Origin: Maricaulis maris_C
Lineage (GTDB): Bacteria; Pseudomonadota; Alphaproteobacteria; Caulobacterales; Maricaulaceae
Direction of reading: 5' to 3'
Assembly: GCF_049116555.1 (NCBI RefSeq)
Contig: NZ_JAGDYT010000004.1
Coordinates: forward strand, 1-64,000
DNA: 64,000 bases
The number at the start of each line of letters is the position of its first letter. Position 1 is the stretch's first letter. The notes below the pieces were generated by a model. That model was not told where the DNA came from. It did not search any database and saw nothing but the letters and a program-made list of their open reading frames with translations. Both the position numbers and the translations under genes were made by a program. Positions 14,458 through 23,506 of the stretch are shown here, piece after piece.

Positions 14458-16101
14458 CTAGGCGTCGACCGTCGGGAATTCGTAATCCTTGTAGATTTCC
14501 CGCAACTTGGTCTTGAGAATCTTGCCTGTGGCACCGATCGGCATCTCATCGATGAACTCGACGGCGTCGGGCAGCCACCATTTCGGCACCTCACCACGCA
14601 GATACTCGATGATCGAGGCCGCATCCGGTTCGGCGCCTTCCCTGAGCTGGACAACCATGAGCGGTCGTTCCTGCCATTTCGGATGCGGCATTCCGACGGC
14701 CGCGGCCATGGCGACCGAGGGATGGCCCATGGCGGCGTTTTCAAGATCGATTGACGAGATCCATTCGCCACCGGTCTTGATGACATCCTTGGACCGGTCG
14801 GTGATGGTCATGAAGCCATTGCCGTCCATATGGGCGACATCGCCGGTCTGGAACCATCCATCCTCGGTGAAGCTCTCGGCACCGGCGCCGCGATAATAAC
14901 CCGAAGCGATCCACGGACCGCGGACCTGGACATGGCCGGAGGACTTCCCGTCCCAGGGCAGTTCCTTGCCTTCATCATCGACAATGCGCATGCCGACGCC
15001 GAAGACCAGACGGCCCTGTTTCAGCTTGATCTTGATGATCTCCTCGCGGTCGAGGCCGTCATGTTTCGGCAGCAGCGAATTGACCGTGCCCAGCGGGCTC
15101 ATCTCGGTCATGCCCCAGCCTTGCTGCATGGTCACGCCATACTTGTCCTCATAGGCGCGTAGCAGGGCTTCCGGCAGGGCTGAGCCCCCGATCAGCACGC
15201 GCTCGACGGAGTCGATCCGCTTGCCTTCGGTTTCAAGATAGTTGAGCAGGCCCAGCCAGACAGTCGGGACACCGGCGACATAGCTGACAGTCTCGCTTTC
15301 GATGAGCTCGTGAATGCTGGCACCGTCCATCTGGGCGCCCGGCATCACAAGCTTGGCGCCATTCATCGGCGCGGCGTAGGGAATGCCCCAGGCATTGACG
15401 TGGAACATCGGCACAACCGGCAACAGCGTACCGCGCGCACCGACACCGATCACGTCGGCTGACGCACTGGCCATCGCGTGAAGCACGCTGGACCGGTGTG
15501 AGTAGAGCACGCCTTTGGGGTCGCCCGTGGTGCCGGAGGTGTAGCAAAGTCCGGCTGCCGCATACTCGTCGAAAACCGGCCAGTCGAATTCGGCCGGATA
15601 CTCGGCGATCAGCTCTTCATAGCTTTTGCACTTGGTCTGGACGCCGTCGAGATGGGTCTTGTCCGTCATCAAGACCCAGTTCTTGACCGATTTGCAGGCC
15701 TTCGAGATGGCATCGATGAGCGGCGCGAACTGCTTGTCAAAGAAAACCGTCTTCGACTGAGCGTGATCGAGCATCCAGATCAATTGCTTCGGGTCGAGCC
15801 GCGGATTGACCGTGTGCACGACCCCGCCCACGCCGGAGATGGCATAGTAGAGCTCGAAATGGCGGTGCGAATTCCAGGCGATCGTGGCGACCCGATCACC
15901 TTCGCGGACCTTGAGCTTTTTCTGCAGGGCATTGGCCAGCTGCTTGGTGCGCTCGTGGGTCTGGGCGTAATTCTGTCGATGGATCTGACCGCTTTCCGGC
16001 AGCCGCGTCACGATCTCCTGATCGCCATGGCAATTTGCCGCGTGGACCAGAATGTCCGAAATCATCAACGGACAATCCATCATGTGTGCGCGCAAAGTCA
16101 T
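14458..16101 (-). CDS. Medium/long-chain acyl-CoA synthetase
   Basis: A 547-residue ATP-dependent acyl-CoA ligase of the AMP-binding superfamily. It has the P-loop YTSGTTGDPKGVLYSHRS, then GWGMTEMSPLG, the hinge region FQTGDVAHMDGNGFMTITDRSK with KTGGEWIS, and the C-terminal lysine in GATGKILKTKLRE. The start is ATG 16101, with GGGGAA about five bases upstream; the longer reading from 16149 lacks a site. The sequence most resembles the AlkK/FadD3-like medium-chain group. It activates fatty acids for beta-oxidation in the cytoplasm. Divergent from the dehydratase at 16266. Confidence 0.92.
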   Translation of the reverse strand: MTLRAHMMDCPLMISDILVHAANCHGDQEIVTRLPESGQIHRQNYAQTHERTKQLANALQKKLKVREGDRVATIAWNSHRHFELYYAISGVGGVVHTVNPRLDPKQLIWMLDHAQSKTVFFDKQFAPLIDAISKACKSVKNWVLMTDKTHLDGVQTKCKSYEELIAEYPAEFDWPVFDEYAAAGLCYTSGTTGDPKGVLYSHRSSVLHAMASASADVIGVGARGTLLPVVPMFHVNAWGIPYAAPMNGAKLVMPGAQMDGASIHELIESETVSYVAGVPTVWLGLLNYLETEGKRIDSVERVLIGGSALPEALLRAYEDKYGVTMQQGWGMTEMSPLGTVNSLLPKHDGLDREEIIKIKLKQGRLVFGVGMRIVDDEGKELPWDGKSSGHVQVRGPWIASGYYRGAGAESFTEDGWFQTGDVAHMDGNGFMTITDRSKDVIKTGGEWISSIDLENAAMGHPSVAMAAAVGMPHPKWQERPLMVVQLREGAEPDAASIIEYLRGEVPKWWLPDAVEFIDEMPIGATGKILKTKLREIYKDYEFPTVDA

Positions 16102-16265
16102 GTTCTTCCCCTGAATATCAACCGTTGCTTCGTGTTTGTGTTTTGCCAATCAAACGGTCTATCGCTCGACGGCGCAATCCCTTTGCTCAATCGATTTGAA
16201 TTGCTTATGCGTTTTTTCAAGGTGCGGCGCCCTTCCGTGTCCTGTTCAGCCAAGGAGCAATGCCC

Positions 16266-17255
16266 GTGACTCACCCCGACTCCCTGCCGTCTCATGCGGA
16301 CATTCTGGATGCGGCCCGACGGTTGGAGGGCCATGTGGTGCGGACGCCGCTTCTGCGCAATGATCAGCTCGATGCCCGCACGGGTGCCCGAATTTTCGTC
16401 AAGGCGGAATGCCTTCAGCGTACGGGTTCATTCAAGTTTCGAGGCGCCTTCAACCGGATCTCCCGCCTCGATGATGCGGAAAAGGCGCGCGGCATCCTGG
16501 CCTATTCATCCGGCAATCATGCCCAGGGCGTAGCCGCAGCAGCGCGCCTCAACGGCACGACCGCCAAGATCCTGATGCCGGCCGATGCTCCGCGCTCCAA
16601 GGTCGCCGGGGTAGAGTTCTGGGGCGGCGAGGTGGTCAGCTATGACCGTGAAACGGAAAGCCGGGAGGCGATGGGCGAGGCGATCGCCGCGGCGGAGGGC
16701 CGGATTCTGGTCCCGCCTTATGAAGACCCTCATGTCATCGCCGGTCAGGGGACGGCGGGCCTTGAGGCCGCAGAACAGATGCAGGTGATCGGTCAGCGCC
16801 CTGATCTGGTTGTGTGCTGTGCTGGCGGTGGCGGCCTGATTGCGGGTGTCGGGCTGGCCATGCGGCAGGTTTTTGACGAGGTCGGGATATGGGCCGCCGA
16901 ACCGGAAGGTTTCGACGATCACCGCCGGTCACTGGCGAGCGGTCAACGCGAAACGAATGATCGGCTGACCGGGTCAATCTGCGACGCCATCATCACGCCG
17001 ACGCCGGGAGCGCTCACCTGGGCGCTCAACGCAACCCAGCTGACGGGGGGAGCTGCGGTGAGTGATGATGAGGCGCTCGACGCCATGCTTGATGCCTGGC
17101 GTCACCTCAAAGTCGTGGTCGAGCCCGGTGGGGCAGCAGCCCTGGCGGCGGTTCTTTCCGGCAAGATCGATGTGGCGGGCAAGACTGTCTGTGTCCTGGC
17201 GACCGGTGGCAATGTCGATCCGGCCGTTTTCCAGCGGGCGCTTGAACGGGCCTGA
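16266..17255 (+). CDS. Serine/threonine dehydratase (PLP)
   Basis: 329 residues of fold-type II PLP enzyme. SFKFRGAFN carries the PLP lysine, SSGNHAQGVAAAARL is the substrate loop and CCAGGGGLIAGVGLA binds the cofactor phosphate. There is no C-terminal ACT domain, so it resembles catabolic or promiscuous threonine/serine ammonia-lyases rather than biosynthetic IlvA. AAGGAG at 16252-16257 favours GTG 16266 over ATG 16260, which is only two bases away. The product would be 2-oxobutyrate or pyruvate plus ammonia. Together with kbl and tdh it gives the cell two routes from threonine. Confidence 0.9.
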   Translation: MTHPDSLPSHADILDAARRLEGHVVRTPLLRNDQLDARTGARIFVKAECLQRTGSFKFRGAFNRISRLDDAEKARGILAYSSGNHAQGVAAAARLNGTTAKILMPADAPRSKVAGVEFWGGEVVSYDRETESREAMGEAIAAAEGRILVPPYEDPHVIAGQGTAGLEAAEQMQVIGQRPDLVVCCAGGGGLIAGVGLAMRQVFDEVGIWAAEPEGFDDHRRSLASGQRETNDRLTGSICDAIITPTPGALTWALNATQLTGGAAVSDDEALDAMLDAWRHLKVVVEPGGAAALAAVLSGKIDVAGKTVCVLATGGNVDPAVFQRALERA

Positions 17256-17408
17256 ACAGGCGACTGACGGTCTTGTGGCGGTGTGTTGGCGTGCCGATGG
17301 CGGGCGTCTGGCGTGGCGTTGGCAGCGGTGATCGGGTGTCTGGGGCGAACAAACGGTCTGCCCCTCATCGGTCGGGCTTGCAACGCATCAGGCAAACAGG
17401 AGAACACA

Positions 17409-17855
17409 ATGAGCTTCAAGGTCGACGCCGCAAAGATCAAACGTTGGCGTGAGGAACGTCAGTGGTCGCAGGAACATTTCGCAGATCTGGCCGGCATTGG
17501 ACTGCGCACGATCCAGCGCATCGAGAATGGCGAGACGGCATCGCGCGATTCGCTGATGGCCCTGGCCGCCGCGTTCAATGTCGACACCATGGCGCTGTGC
17601 ATCGATCCGGAGACCGAGGCGACGGATCGGCTACGCGAGAAAAACCGGCGTGCGCGGGCCGGCATTCTCCTGTCCTTCTGGATCCACCTCGCCAGCTATG
17701 TGCTCGGCATGGTTGTCTTCATCGGGATCGGTCTTGGCATCGGCAATGTCGGTGAGATGGCATGGCCTGCTATCTGGTGGACAGTCGGCATCGTCGCGCA
17801 TGGCGCGACCACCGCCATCATTCATGTCGTGACACACTACTCCGAGCAGCTCTAG
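17409..17855 (+). CDS. XRE-family HTH protein fused to a 2TM domain
   Basis: 148 residues. An N-terminal helix-turn-helix (about 7-60: IKRWREERQWSQEHFADLAGIGLRTIQRIENG, shown here only as the family pattern) is followed by a basic linker and a two-helix membrane domain with a polar turn (SFWIHLASYVLGMVVF and AIWWTVGIVAHGATTAI). This matches the 2TM family often joined to XRE domains. AGGAGA at 17398-17403 supports the ATG. It should be a membrane-tethered regulator or sensor. Targets unknown. Confidence 0.85.
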   Translation: MSFKVDAAKIKRWREERQWSQEHFADLAGIGLRTIQRIENGETASRDSLMALAAAFNVDTMALCIDPETEATDRLREKNRRARAGILLSFWIHLASYVLGMVVFIGIGLGIGNVGEMAWPAIWWTVGIVAHGATTAIIHVVTHYSEQL

Positions 17856-17864
17856 CCGGTTTTG

Positions 17865-17886
17865 GGCGGGGCTCTGGAGCCCCGCC
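17865..17886. terminator. Hairpin between convergent genes
   Basis: GGCGGGGCT, CTGG loop, AGCCCCGCC is a perfect 9-bp stem, 10 bases after the stop of the HTH-2TM gene and downstream of the convergent slt gene. No T-run follows, so termination strength is uncertain. Confidence 0.6.
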
Positions 17887-17913
17887 ATCGATCCGGCGAC
17901 CGACTGCCGCGGC

Positions 17914-19974
17914 TTACTCGTCCGGATCGACCATGATGCGGACAGGGGCCGCACCACGCAGCATGTCGTCCTCGATCAGCAGCGGCACAGCCGCGTCATC
18001 ATTCAGACGCGAGCGATAGACTTGGAGGTTTTCCATCACGCGCTGGACGTAATTGCGGGTTTCCGAGAAGGGAATGCTTTCGACCCAGTCGATCGGATCA
18101 ACGTCGGGGTCACGCGGATCGCCGTAATCCTGGATCCAGCGATTGGCCCGGTGACCGCCGGCATTATAGGCCGCCAGCGCGATCACATAGGAGCCGTCAT
18201 AATCATCCACGACTTCCGCCAGATGGTGCATGGCCAGCAGCAGGTTGTAGTCGAGATCATCCGTTAGCCAGTTGAAGCGATATTGTTCACCCAGATCACG
18301 GGCCGTCGCGCGGGCTGTCGCCGGCATCAGCTGCATCATGCCGCGAGCACCGGCACCGGACACGGCATGCTGACCGAATTCCGTTTCCTGGCGAATGATG
18401 GAGTGAACCAGGGCGTCTTCCGGGCGCTGCGCGCGGACATTTGTTTGCGGCGGCAGCGTGATCGTCGGGTACGCGCTCTGCGGCAGGATTATGCCGCGCA
18501 GCCGGGCGGCCTTTGCGGCCCGCACGGACTGGCGAAGGAAGAGATAATTGCTGGCCAGGCGCGAGAGCAGGACGGCTTCTTGCGGGTCGGTCAGCTGATC
18601 GTCGAGCCGGTAGCTGAACAGGCGGAAATAATACTCCTCATCCTGCTCGGCGAGAAGGCGCATCGCGCGAACGAGCGGGCGGGCTTCAAAGCGGACGATG
18701 GCGTCCTCGGTCGGTTCCGGATCGCGTTCCAGCGCAAGCTGTCCCGATGAGTCCGGCAACTGGGTCAGGGCCAGTTGACCGTAATAGGCGGTGGAGTGCT
18801 GGCCCGCTGCCGCATAGCTGATGGCGGCCTCTTCCGGGCGCCCCAGGGCGTCCAGGGCGCGGGCCATCCAATAGGCGCCGCGTGACTGGCTTACAGGTGT
18901 CGAGACATTGGCGTGCAAGCGCGTGAAATGGGCGAGGGACTCCTCTGCCCGATCGAGATGAACCAGGGCCAGCCAGCCAGCCATGAATTCGGCATCAGCG
19001 AAGTCTGCCCCGCTGGACATGCCGTGCGCGCGGGCGAGCTGATAAGCCGTGTCATAGTCCTGATCGCGGATCAGGGTGAGGATCATCAATTTGCGCTCGG
19101 TCCACATCAATTCCAGCGCTGTCACGTCGGTGTGGCTGTCCGGCAATTGAAGCAGCAGGGGCAGCGTGCTGTCGCGCAGACCCGAGCGGCGTCGCCAGCG
19201 CGCCCGCTCGAAGACGAGGCCCGGATCATTCGACAGGCTCGCCGGGATGCGATTGACCGCGCGATCAACACCACTCTGCCGCCCGGCAAGGCGCAGGCGC
19301 GCATCGGCGAGATCGCGATTATTGCCGCTCAAGAGCGGCAGCACGCGGCGTGCCAGCGTGCGCTGGTTGGACCAGATCAGATAGTCGATACGGGCCATGT
19401 GATCTTCTTCAGTGAAGAGGTCACTATGGCGCTGATAGGTGTCGCTTTGGACGGTCGAGGGCAGGCGGCCGGAGCGCCAGGTCTCGCGCAGCAAATCTTC
19501 GCCTTCGGCATTCCGGCCAACCGCGATGAGCGCTTCGGCGAAGCTGACCCGGCCACGTCCCGTGGTCGGCGGGTTCTCCTCGAACCAGCTGACAATGAAG
19601 GGCGGGGTGAGGCCGGAGCCATCGATCTTCGACTGCGCTTCCGAGCGGATGAAACTGTCACGTGGCCAGTTGTCCAGCTCGCTCAGGGCAAGGTCGAGTT
19701 CCAGGAAGGTGGCGCGGGCGTCGTTGAGCGCGATGCGCCACAGCAAAATATCGCGGGCAGCGGTGTCCGTCAGCTCGAGGCGGAGCGCGCGTACGCGGTC
19801 CCATTCCTCATCATCGGCGGCGTCAAGACCTTCCCGAAACCGCTCGAAATCAGCGTCAGAGAGATATTGCGAAAAATTGTGAGGCTCCGGTCGGATGCGG
19901 GGCGTCGGGACTTGCGCCTCCGCGGGAACGGAAACGGCAAGTAACACAAGCGCGGCGAAGCAACGTGCGATCAT
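17914..19974 (-). CDS. slt: Soluble lytic murein transglycosylase
   Basis: 686 residues with a signal peptide (CFAALVLLAVSVPAEAQ). A long alpha-helical superhelix (U/L domains) spans about 30-510. The C-terminal GH23 lysozyme-like domain carries IIRQETEFGQHAVSGAGARG with the catalytic Glu, MMQLMPATA, LLLAMHHLAEV and ALAAYNAGGHRANRW. It cleaves peptidoglycan glycan strands in the periplasm, leaving 1,6-anhydro-MurNAc ends. ATG 19974 is the natural start for the signal peptide. Divergent from dapA, whose product feeds peptidoglycan precursor synthesis, with a 145-base shared promoter region. Confidence 0.93.
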   Translation of the reverse strand: MIARCFAALVLLAVSVPAEAQVPTPRIRPEPHNFSQYLSDADFERFREGLDAADDEEWDRVRALRLELTDTAARDILLWRIALNDARATFLELDLALSELDNWPRDSFIRSEAQSKIDGSGLTPPFIVSWFEENPPTTGRGRVSFAEALIAVGRNAEGEDLLRETWRSGRLPSTVQSDTYQRHSDLFTEEDHMARIDYLIWSNQRTLARRVLPLLSGNNRDLADARLRLAGRQSGVDRAVNRIPASLSNDPGLVFERARWRRRSGLRDSTLPLLLQLPDSHTDVTALELMWTERKLMILTLIRDQDYDTAYQLARAHGMSSGADFADAEFMAGWLALVHLDRAEESLAHFTRLHANVSTPVSQSRGAYWMARALDALGRPEEAAISYAAAGQHSTAYYGQLALTQLPDSSGQLALERDPEPTEDAIVRFEARPLVRAMRLLAEQDEEYYFRLFSYRLDDQLTDPQEAVLLSRLASNYLFLRQSVRAAKAARLRGIILPQSAYPTITLPPQTNVRAQRPEDALVHSIIRQETEFGQHAVSGAGARGMMQLMPATARATARDLGEQYRFNWLTDDLDYNLLLAMHHLAEVVDDYDGSYVIALAAYNAGGHRANRWIQDYGDPRDPDVDPIDWVESIPFSETRNYVQRVMENLQVYRSRLNDDAAVPLLIEDDMLRGAAPVRIMVDPDE

Positions 19975-20119
19975 GGCAAACGGAACACTCTTGGATCGAC
20001 TGGGATGGCCATCATCACAGCAAATCCGCGGGCCTGTCCAGACTTGACAAGAACACTTGGCCGTGTGCTGCGCGGTCGATATGGTCGCGCGCTGATTTGG
20101 CCGCATCCGGGAATGAAAC

Positions 20120-21001
20120 ATGTTCAAAGGGTCCATCACTGCACTCGTTACCCCATTCAAGAACGGGGCCGTGGACGAGAAGGCCGTCATCGCCCTGACA
20201 GAGCGTCAGATCGCGGCTGGCACGCATGGCCTTGTGCCGTGCGGAACGACGGGTGAAAGCGCGACCCTGACCTTTGCCGAACACATGCGTGTGGTCGAGA
20301 TCGTCACCGAGGTGGCCAGCGGACAGCTGCCTGTGATTGCCGGTACTGGCTCGAACAGCACGGCGGTCGCGATCGAGAACCAGCAGCGCGCAAGGGATTT
20401 GGGTGTTGATGCAGGCCTCGTGGTCGCGCCCTATTACAACAAGCCCAATCCGGAAGGCCTCTATCAGCACTTCAAGGCGATCCATGACGCTGTCGAGCTG
20501 CCGATCATCGTCTACAACGTGCCGGGACGAACCGTCATCGATATTGACGCCGAGACCGTCGCCCGGATCGCGACGCTGGAGCGTGTGGTCGGGATCAAGG
20601 ACGCGACGGGCGATATGGCGCGTGTGTCCCAGCACCGCGCCCTGATCGACGGCAGTTTCGTCCAGTTGTCGGGCGATGACCCGTCAGCGCTCGGCTTCAA
20701 TGCCACCGGCGGTATCGGTGCAATCTCGGTCACCTCGAATGTGGCGCCGGCCTTGTGCGCACAATTCCAGGACGCCACATTGTCGGGAGACTGGGACACG
20801 GCGCGGGAGCTGAATGATCGTCTGATGCCGCTGCACCATGCCCTGTTTACCTCGTCCAGCCCCGGGCCGACCAAATACGCCATGTCGGTTCTGGGTGTCA
20901 CCAATACCGAAATGCGCCTGCCGCTGACCGAGCCGAACGAGGCTTCCAACGCTGCGGTCCGGGCTGCACTCGTCCATGCCGGCCTGCTCGATCAGGCCTG
21001 A
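20120..21001 (+). CDS. dapA: 4-hydroxy-tetrahydrodipicolinate synthase
   Basis: 293 residues, the usual DapA length. It condenses pyruvate with aspartate semialdehyde at the entry to lysine and diaminopimelate synthesis. CGTTGESATL binds substrate, APYYNKPNPEGLYQHF holds the catalytic tyrosine, and Lys160 in GIKDATGD forms the Schiff base. YNVPGRT is also diagnostic. smpB follows after 11 bases and is likely cotranscribed. Confidence 0.97.
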   Translation: MFKGSITALVTPFKNGAVDEKAVIALTERQIAAGTHGLVPCGTTGESATLTFAEHMRVVEIVTEVASGQLPVIAGTGSNSTAVAIENQQRARDLGVDAGLVVAPYYNKPNPEGLYQHFKAIHDAVELPIIVYNVPGRTVIDIDAETVARIATLERVVGIKDATGDMARVSQHRALIDGSFVQLSGDDPSALGFNATGGIGAISVTSNVAPALCAQFQDATLSGDWDTARELNDRLMPLHHALFTSSSPGPTKYAMSVLGVTNTEMRLPLTEPNEASNAAVRAALVHAGLLDQA

Positions 21002-21012
21002 TAGAAAGCGCC

Positions 21013-21483
21013 ATGAGTAAACCCAAGACAGAGTTCGGTGCCGTCGCCGTCAACCGGCGCGCCCGGTATGATTACGAGATCGAGGAGACGTTCGAAGCCG
21101 GCCTGATGCTGATGGGTTCGGAAGTCAAATCCCTGCGCGAGGGGCGTGCCAATATTGCAGAAAGCTATGTCAGTCCCGAAAATGAGGGCCTGTGGCTGAT
21201 CAATGCTGATATTCCGCTTTATGCCCCGGCCAATCGCTTCAATCACGAGCCACGGCGCCACCGGAAATTGCTCCTGAAGAAGAAGGAAATCGCCAAACTG
21301 TCCGGTGCGGCGAGCCAGCAGGGGCGAACGATTGTCGCCTTGCGCCTCTATTTCAACGGGCGCGGCCTGGCCAAGCTCCAGATCGGTCTGGCCAAGGGCA
21401 AGAAGACGGTCGACAAGCGCCAGACAATCAAGGATCGCGAGTGGAACAAGCAGAAGTCGCGCCTGATGAAGAATTTCGGCTAG
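21013..21483 (+). CDS. smpB: SsrA-binding protein
   Basis: 156 residues. SmpB binds tmRNA and helps it enter stalled ribosomes for trans-translation. NRRARYDYEIEETFEAG, GSEVKSLREGRANI, YVSPENEG and the basic C-terminal tail KGKKTVDKRQTIKDREW are family hallmarks. The dapA-smpB order is common in alphaproteobacteria. I did not find ssrA in the window. Its stop is four bases from that of the convergent GlxA-like gene. Confidence 0.97.
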   Translation: MSKPKTEFGAVAVNRRARYDYEIEETFEAGLMLMGSEVKSLREGRANIAESYVSPENEGLWLINADIPLYAPANRFNHEPRRHRKLLLKKKEIAKLSGAASQQGRTIVALRLYFNGRGLAKLQIGLAKGKKTVDKRQTIKDREWNKQKSRLMKNFG

Positions 21484-21487
21484 GCGT

Positions 21488-22507
21488 TCACAGGCTGTCC
21501 GCCATCTCCACCGCAAAGCGTTCGCGATAAGCTTGCGGTGTCACGCCGAGAAGCCGCGCGAAGGAGCGCCGCATGCGCTCGTCATTGCCAAAACCGGTCT
21601 GCCCGGCGACGGTCTTGATCGAGACATTGGGGTTTTCCAGCATGGCGCGGGCGGCATCGACCCGGAATTGCTCGACCGCGCGGGCCGGGGTCAGGCCGGT
21701 ATCGTCTGTGTAGAGGCGCGCGAAGTTTCGCGCGCTCATGCCCGAACGTTCAGCCAGCGCCTCGACTTTCAGGTCGGCGGTCAGATTGTCCTTCATCCAG
21801 AAGTGCAGGGCGTCGAAACGACCGGTCGCCGAGCGCTTTTGCTGTTTCAGGGCTTCGGAGAATTGTGACTGTCCGCCCGGGCGCTTTACATAGACCAGGA
21901 GCGAGCGGGCCAGTTCCAGAGCCAGGTCACGACCGTGATCCCGCTCGACCATGGCCAGGGCGAGGTCGATTCCTGCGGTCACGCCGGCGGATGTCCAGAC
22001 ACGGCCATCCTCGATGAAGATGGGGTCTGCATCGACCTCGGTTTCCGGGCACGCGTCGGCAAGCTGGTCGCAATAGCGCCAATGCGTTACCGCACGCTTT
22101 TCCGACAGCAGGCCGGCCGCGCCCAAAAGGAAGGCGCCGGTGCAGGTTGAAGCGATGCGCCCGGCCTTGCTGGCGGCGCGCTGGATCGCCTGCACGAGAC
22201 GCAGGTCGCGGCAGGCCGGGAAGACACCCAGGCCACCGGCGATCATCAGCGTGTCATCCTCGTCCAGTCCGATCCCCGCCAGCCGGCGCGTGTTCAGGAG
22301 AACACCGGCATCAGTCTCGACCGGGCCGCCATAATAGGAGGCGATCGGCGTGGAATAGGCTGTGCGCCCGAGAAAGATATTGGCATCCGCGAACACCTGG
22401 AGCGGGCCGGTAATGTCGAGCAGTTTCACATCCGGAAAGGTGACAAAGGTGACGCAGCGGTCGACTTGTTCGGTCTTGGCAGAAAAAGGGAGCATATGGT
22501 CATTCAT
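21488..22507 (-). CDS. GlxA/FtrA-type transcriptional regulator
   Basis: 339 residues. The N-terminal DJ-1/PfpI domain (about 17-200) has FPDVKLLDITGPLQVF, the nucleophile-elbow cysteine in STCTGAFLLGAAGLL, THWR and TSAGVTAGIDLALAM. The C-terminal AraC-type double helix-turn-helix (about 235-330) has LAERSGMSARNFARLYTDD and VAGQTGFGNDERMRRSFAR. Members regulate amine or carnitine/choline catabolism. The local target is probably itself or the divergent 22570 gene, which is inference. Confidence 0.9.
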   Translation of the reverse strand: MNDHMLPFSAKTEQVDRCVTFVTFPDVKLLDITGPLQVFADANIFLGRTAYSTPIASYYGGPVETDAGVLLNTRRLAGIGLDEDDTLMIAGGLGVFPACRDLRLVQAIQRAASKAGRIASTCTGAFLLGAAGLLSEKRAVTHWRYCDQLADACPETEVDADPIFIEDGRVWTSAGVTAGIDLALAMVERDHGRDLALELARSLLVYVKRPGGQSQFSEALKQQKRSATGRFDALHFWMKDNLTADLKVEALAERSGMSARNFARLYTDDTGLTPARAVEQFRVDAARAMLENPNVSIKTVAGQTGFGNDERMRRSFARLLGVTPQAYRERFAVEMADSL

Positions 22508-22569
22508 GCCATTGATGGGCCGGGATATCCAGCGGGAACGCGGAAAAACACAGAAACAGGGTTAACGCC

Positions 22570-22782
22570 ATGAGACTAGCGCTGGAAGATGTCATCAATG
22601 AGACTTGTCCCTGGTCCGGCAAGCCGGTCGCCGCCACGTCCCTGACACGCTATCGCGACGCGGTGGTCGGCTTTTGCAATCCGGGCTGTCGGGACAAGTT
22701 TGACGCGGCGGTCGACATGTTTGAGTCCTGCCTGGCCGAGGCCCCTCCAAACCTGCCAGATGTCCAATCTCCTGAGGTGTAA
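22570..22782 (+). CDS. Small TRASH/YHS-like cysteine protein
   Basis: 70 residues with ETCPWSGKPV near the N-terminus and VVGFCNPGCRDKFDAAVDMFE in the middle. The Cys...CxxxC layout plus aromatic residues resembles small YHS/TRASH metal-binding proteins, though it is shorter than typical. Strong conservation of motif-like cysteines argues for a real gene. It is divergent from the GlxA-like regulator (62-base gap). A metal-sensing or handling role is inference. Confidence 0.75.
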   Translation: MRLALEDVINETCPWSGKPVAATSLTRYRDAVVGFCNPGCRDKFDAAVDMFESCLAEAPPNLPDVQSPEV

Positions 22783-22843
22783 CGCGGCCCGTATTCTCGC
22801 CTGACAGGCGAGTGGCCGTGACCTATAAACAGTCGGCAGGATT

Positions 22844-23506
22844 TCAGGGTCGGGTGGCGAGCCAGTCCCGGATATCGGAAAAAACAGCGTCGAACATGAC
22901 GTCGGTCAGGCGGCCGGTATTCGTGTTGTATCGCGAGCAATGATAGCTGTCGAAGAGCCGGATCGGGCCATTGGGACCGGGCAGGTCAGCTGTCGCGGCA
23001 TGCCCGAATTTGGCGGTCTTCAGCGGCAGGCCCAGCGCCCGCAATGTATTGTCGTGCGAGATCTTGCCCAGGCAGAGCACGGCTTCCAGCTTCGGCATGG
23101 CCGCGATCCGGCTGGTCAGAAAGGGGCGGCAGGCATTGGCCTCAGCCCCGACCGGCTTGTTCTCCGGCGGGACACAGCGCACCGCATTGGTGATCAGGGT
23201 ATCAACCAGCTCGACACCGTCATCGGCGTGGCTGGCATACATGCCGCGGGAAAACCCGAAACGGTTCAGCGTCGCGTAGAGCAGGTCGCCGGCCCAGTCG
23301 CCCGTGAAAGGGCGGCCGGTCCTGTTGGCACCGCGCAGGCCGGGCGCCAGTCCGATGATGAGGAGACGCGCCTGGTCCGTGCCGAATGATTCCACAGGTG
23401 CGTTGTGCCAGTCGGGATGATCGACCGCGACCGCTTGCCGGAAGGCCACGAGGCGTGGGCAGAGGGGGCAATCCAGTGGCGCTTCAGGCGGGATGTCCTG
23501 GCTCAC
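22844..23506 (-). CDS. Uracil-DNA glycosylase, family 5 (UDGb-like)
   Basis: 220 residues. It excises uracil or other deaminated bases from DNA. DCPLCPRL, RCVPPENKP and ACRPFL supply four cysteines for a 4Fe-4S cluster. LAPGLRGANRTGRPFTGDWAGDLLY is the active-site motif 1 of family 5, which lacks the usual Asp/Asn water activator. YHCSRYNTNTG is the motif 2 region with its histidine. It overlaps the upstream NYN gene by four bases (ATGA), so the two are translated together. Family 4 is the alternative, but the GANRTGRPFTG loop favours 5. Confidence 0.9.
   Translation of the reverse strand: MSQDIPPEAPLDCPLCPRLVAFRQAVAVDHPDWHNAPVESFGTDQARLLIIGLAPGLRGANRTGRPFTGDWAGDLLYATLNRFGFSRGMYASHADDGVELVDTLITNAVRCVPPENKPVGAEANACRPFLTSRIAAMPKLEAVLCLGKISHDNTLRALGLPLKTAKFGHAATADLPGPNGPIRLFDSYHCSRYNTNTGRLTDVMFDAVFSDIRDWLATRP

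Noticed and set aside
20120..21483. Expected ssrA (tmRNA) near smpB
   Set aside because: No tmRNA-like acceptor stem or tag frame found in the short gaps around smpB.
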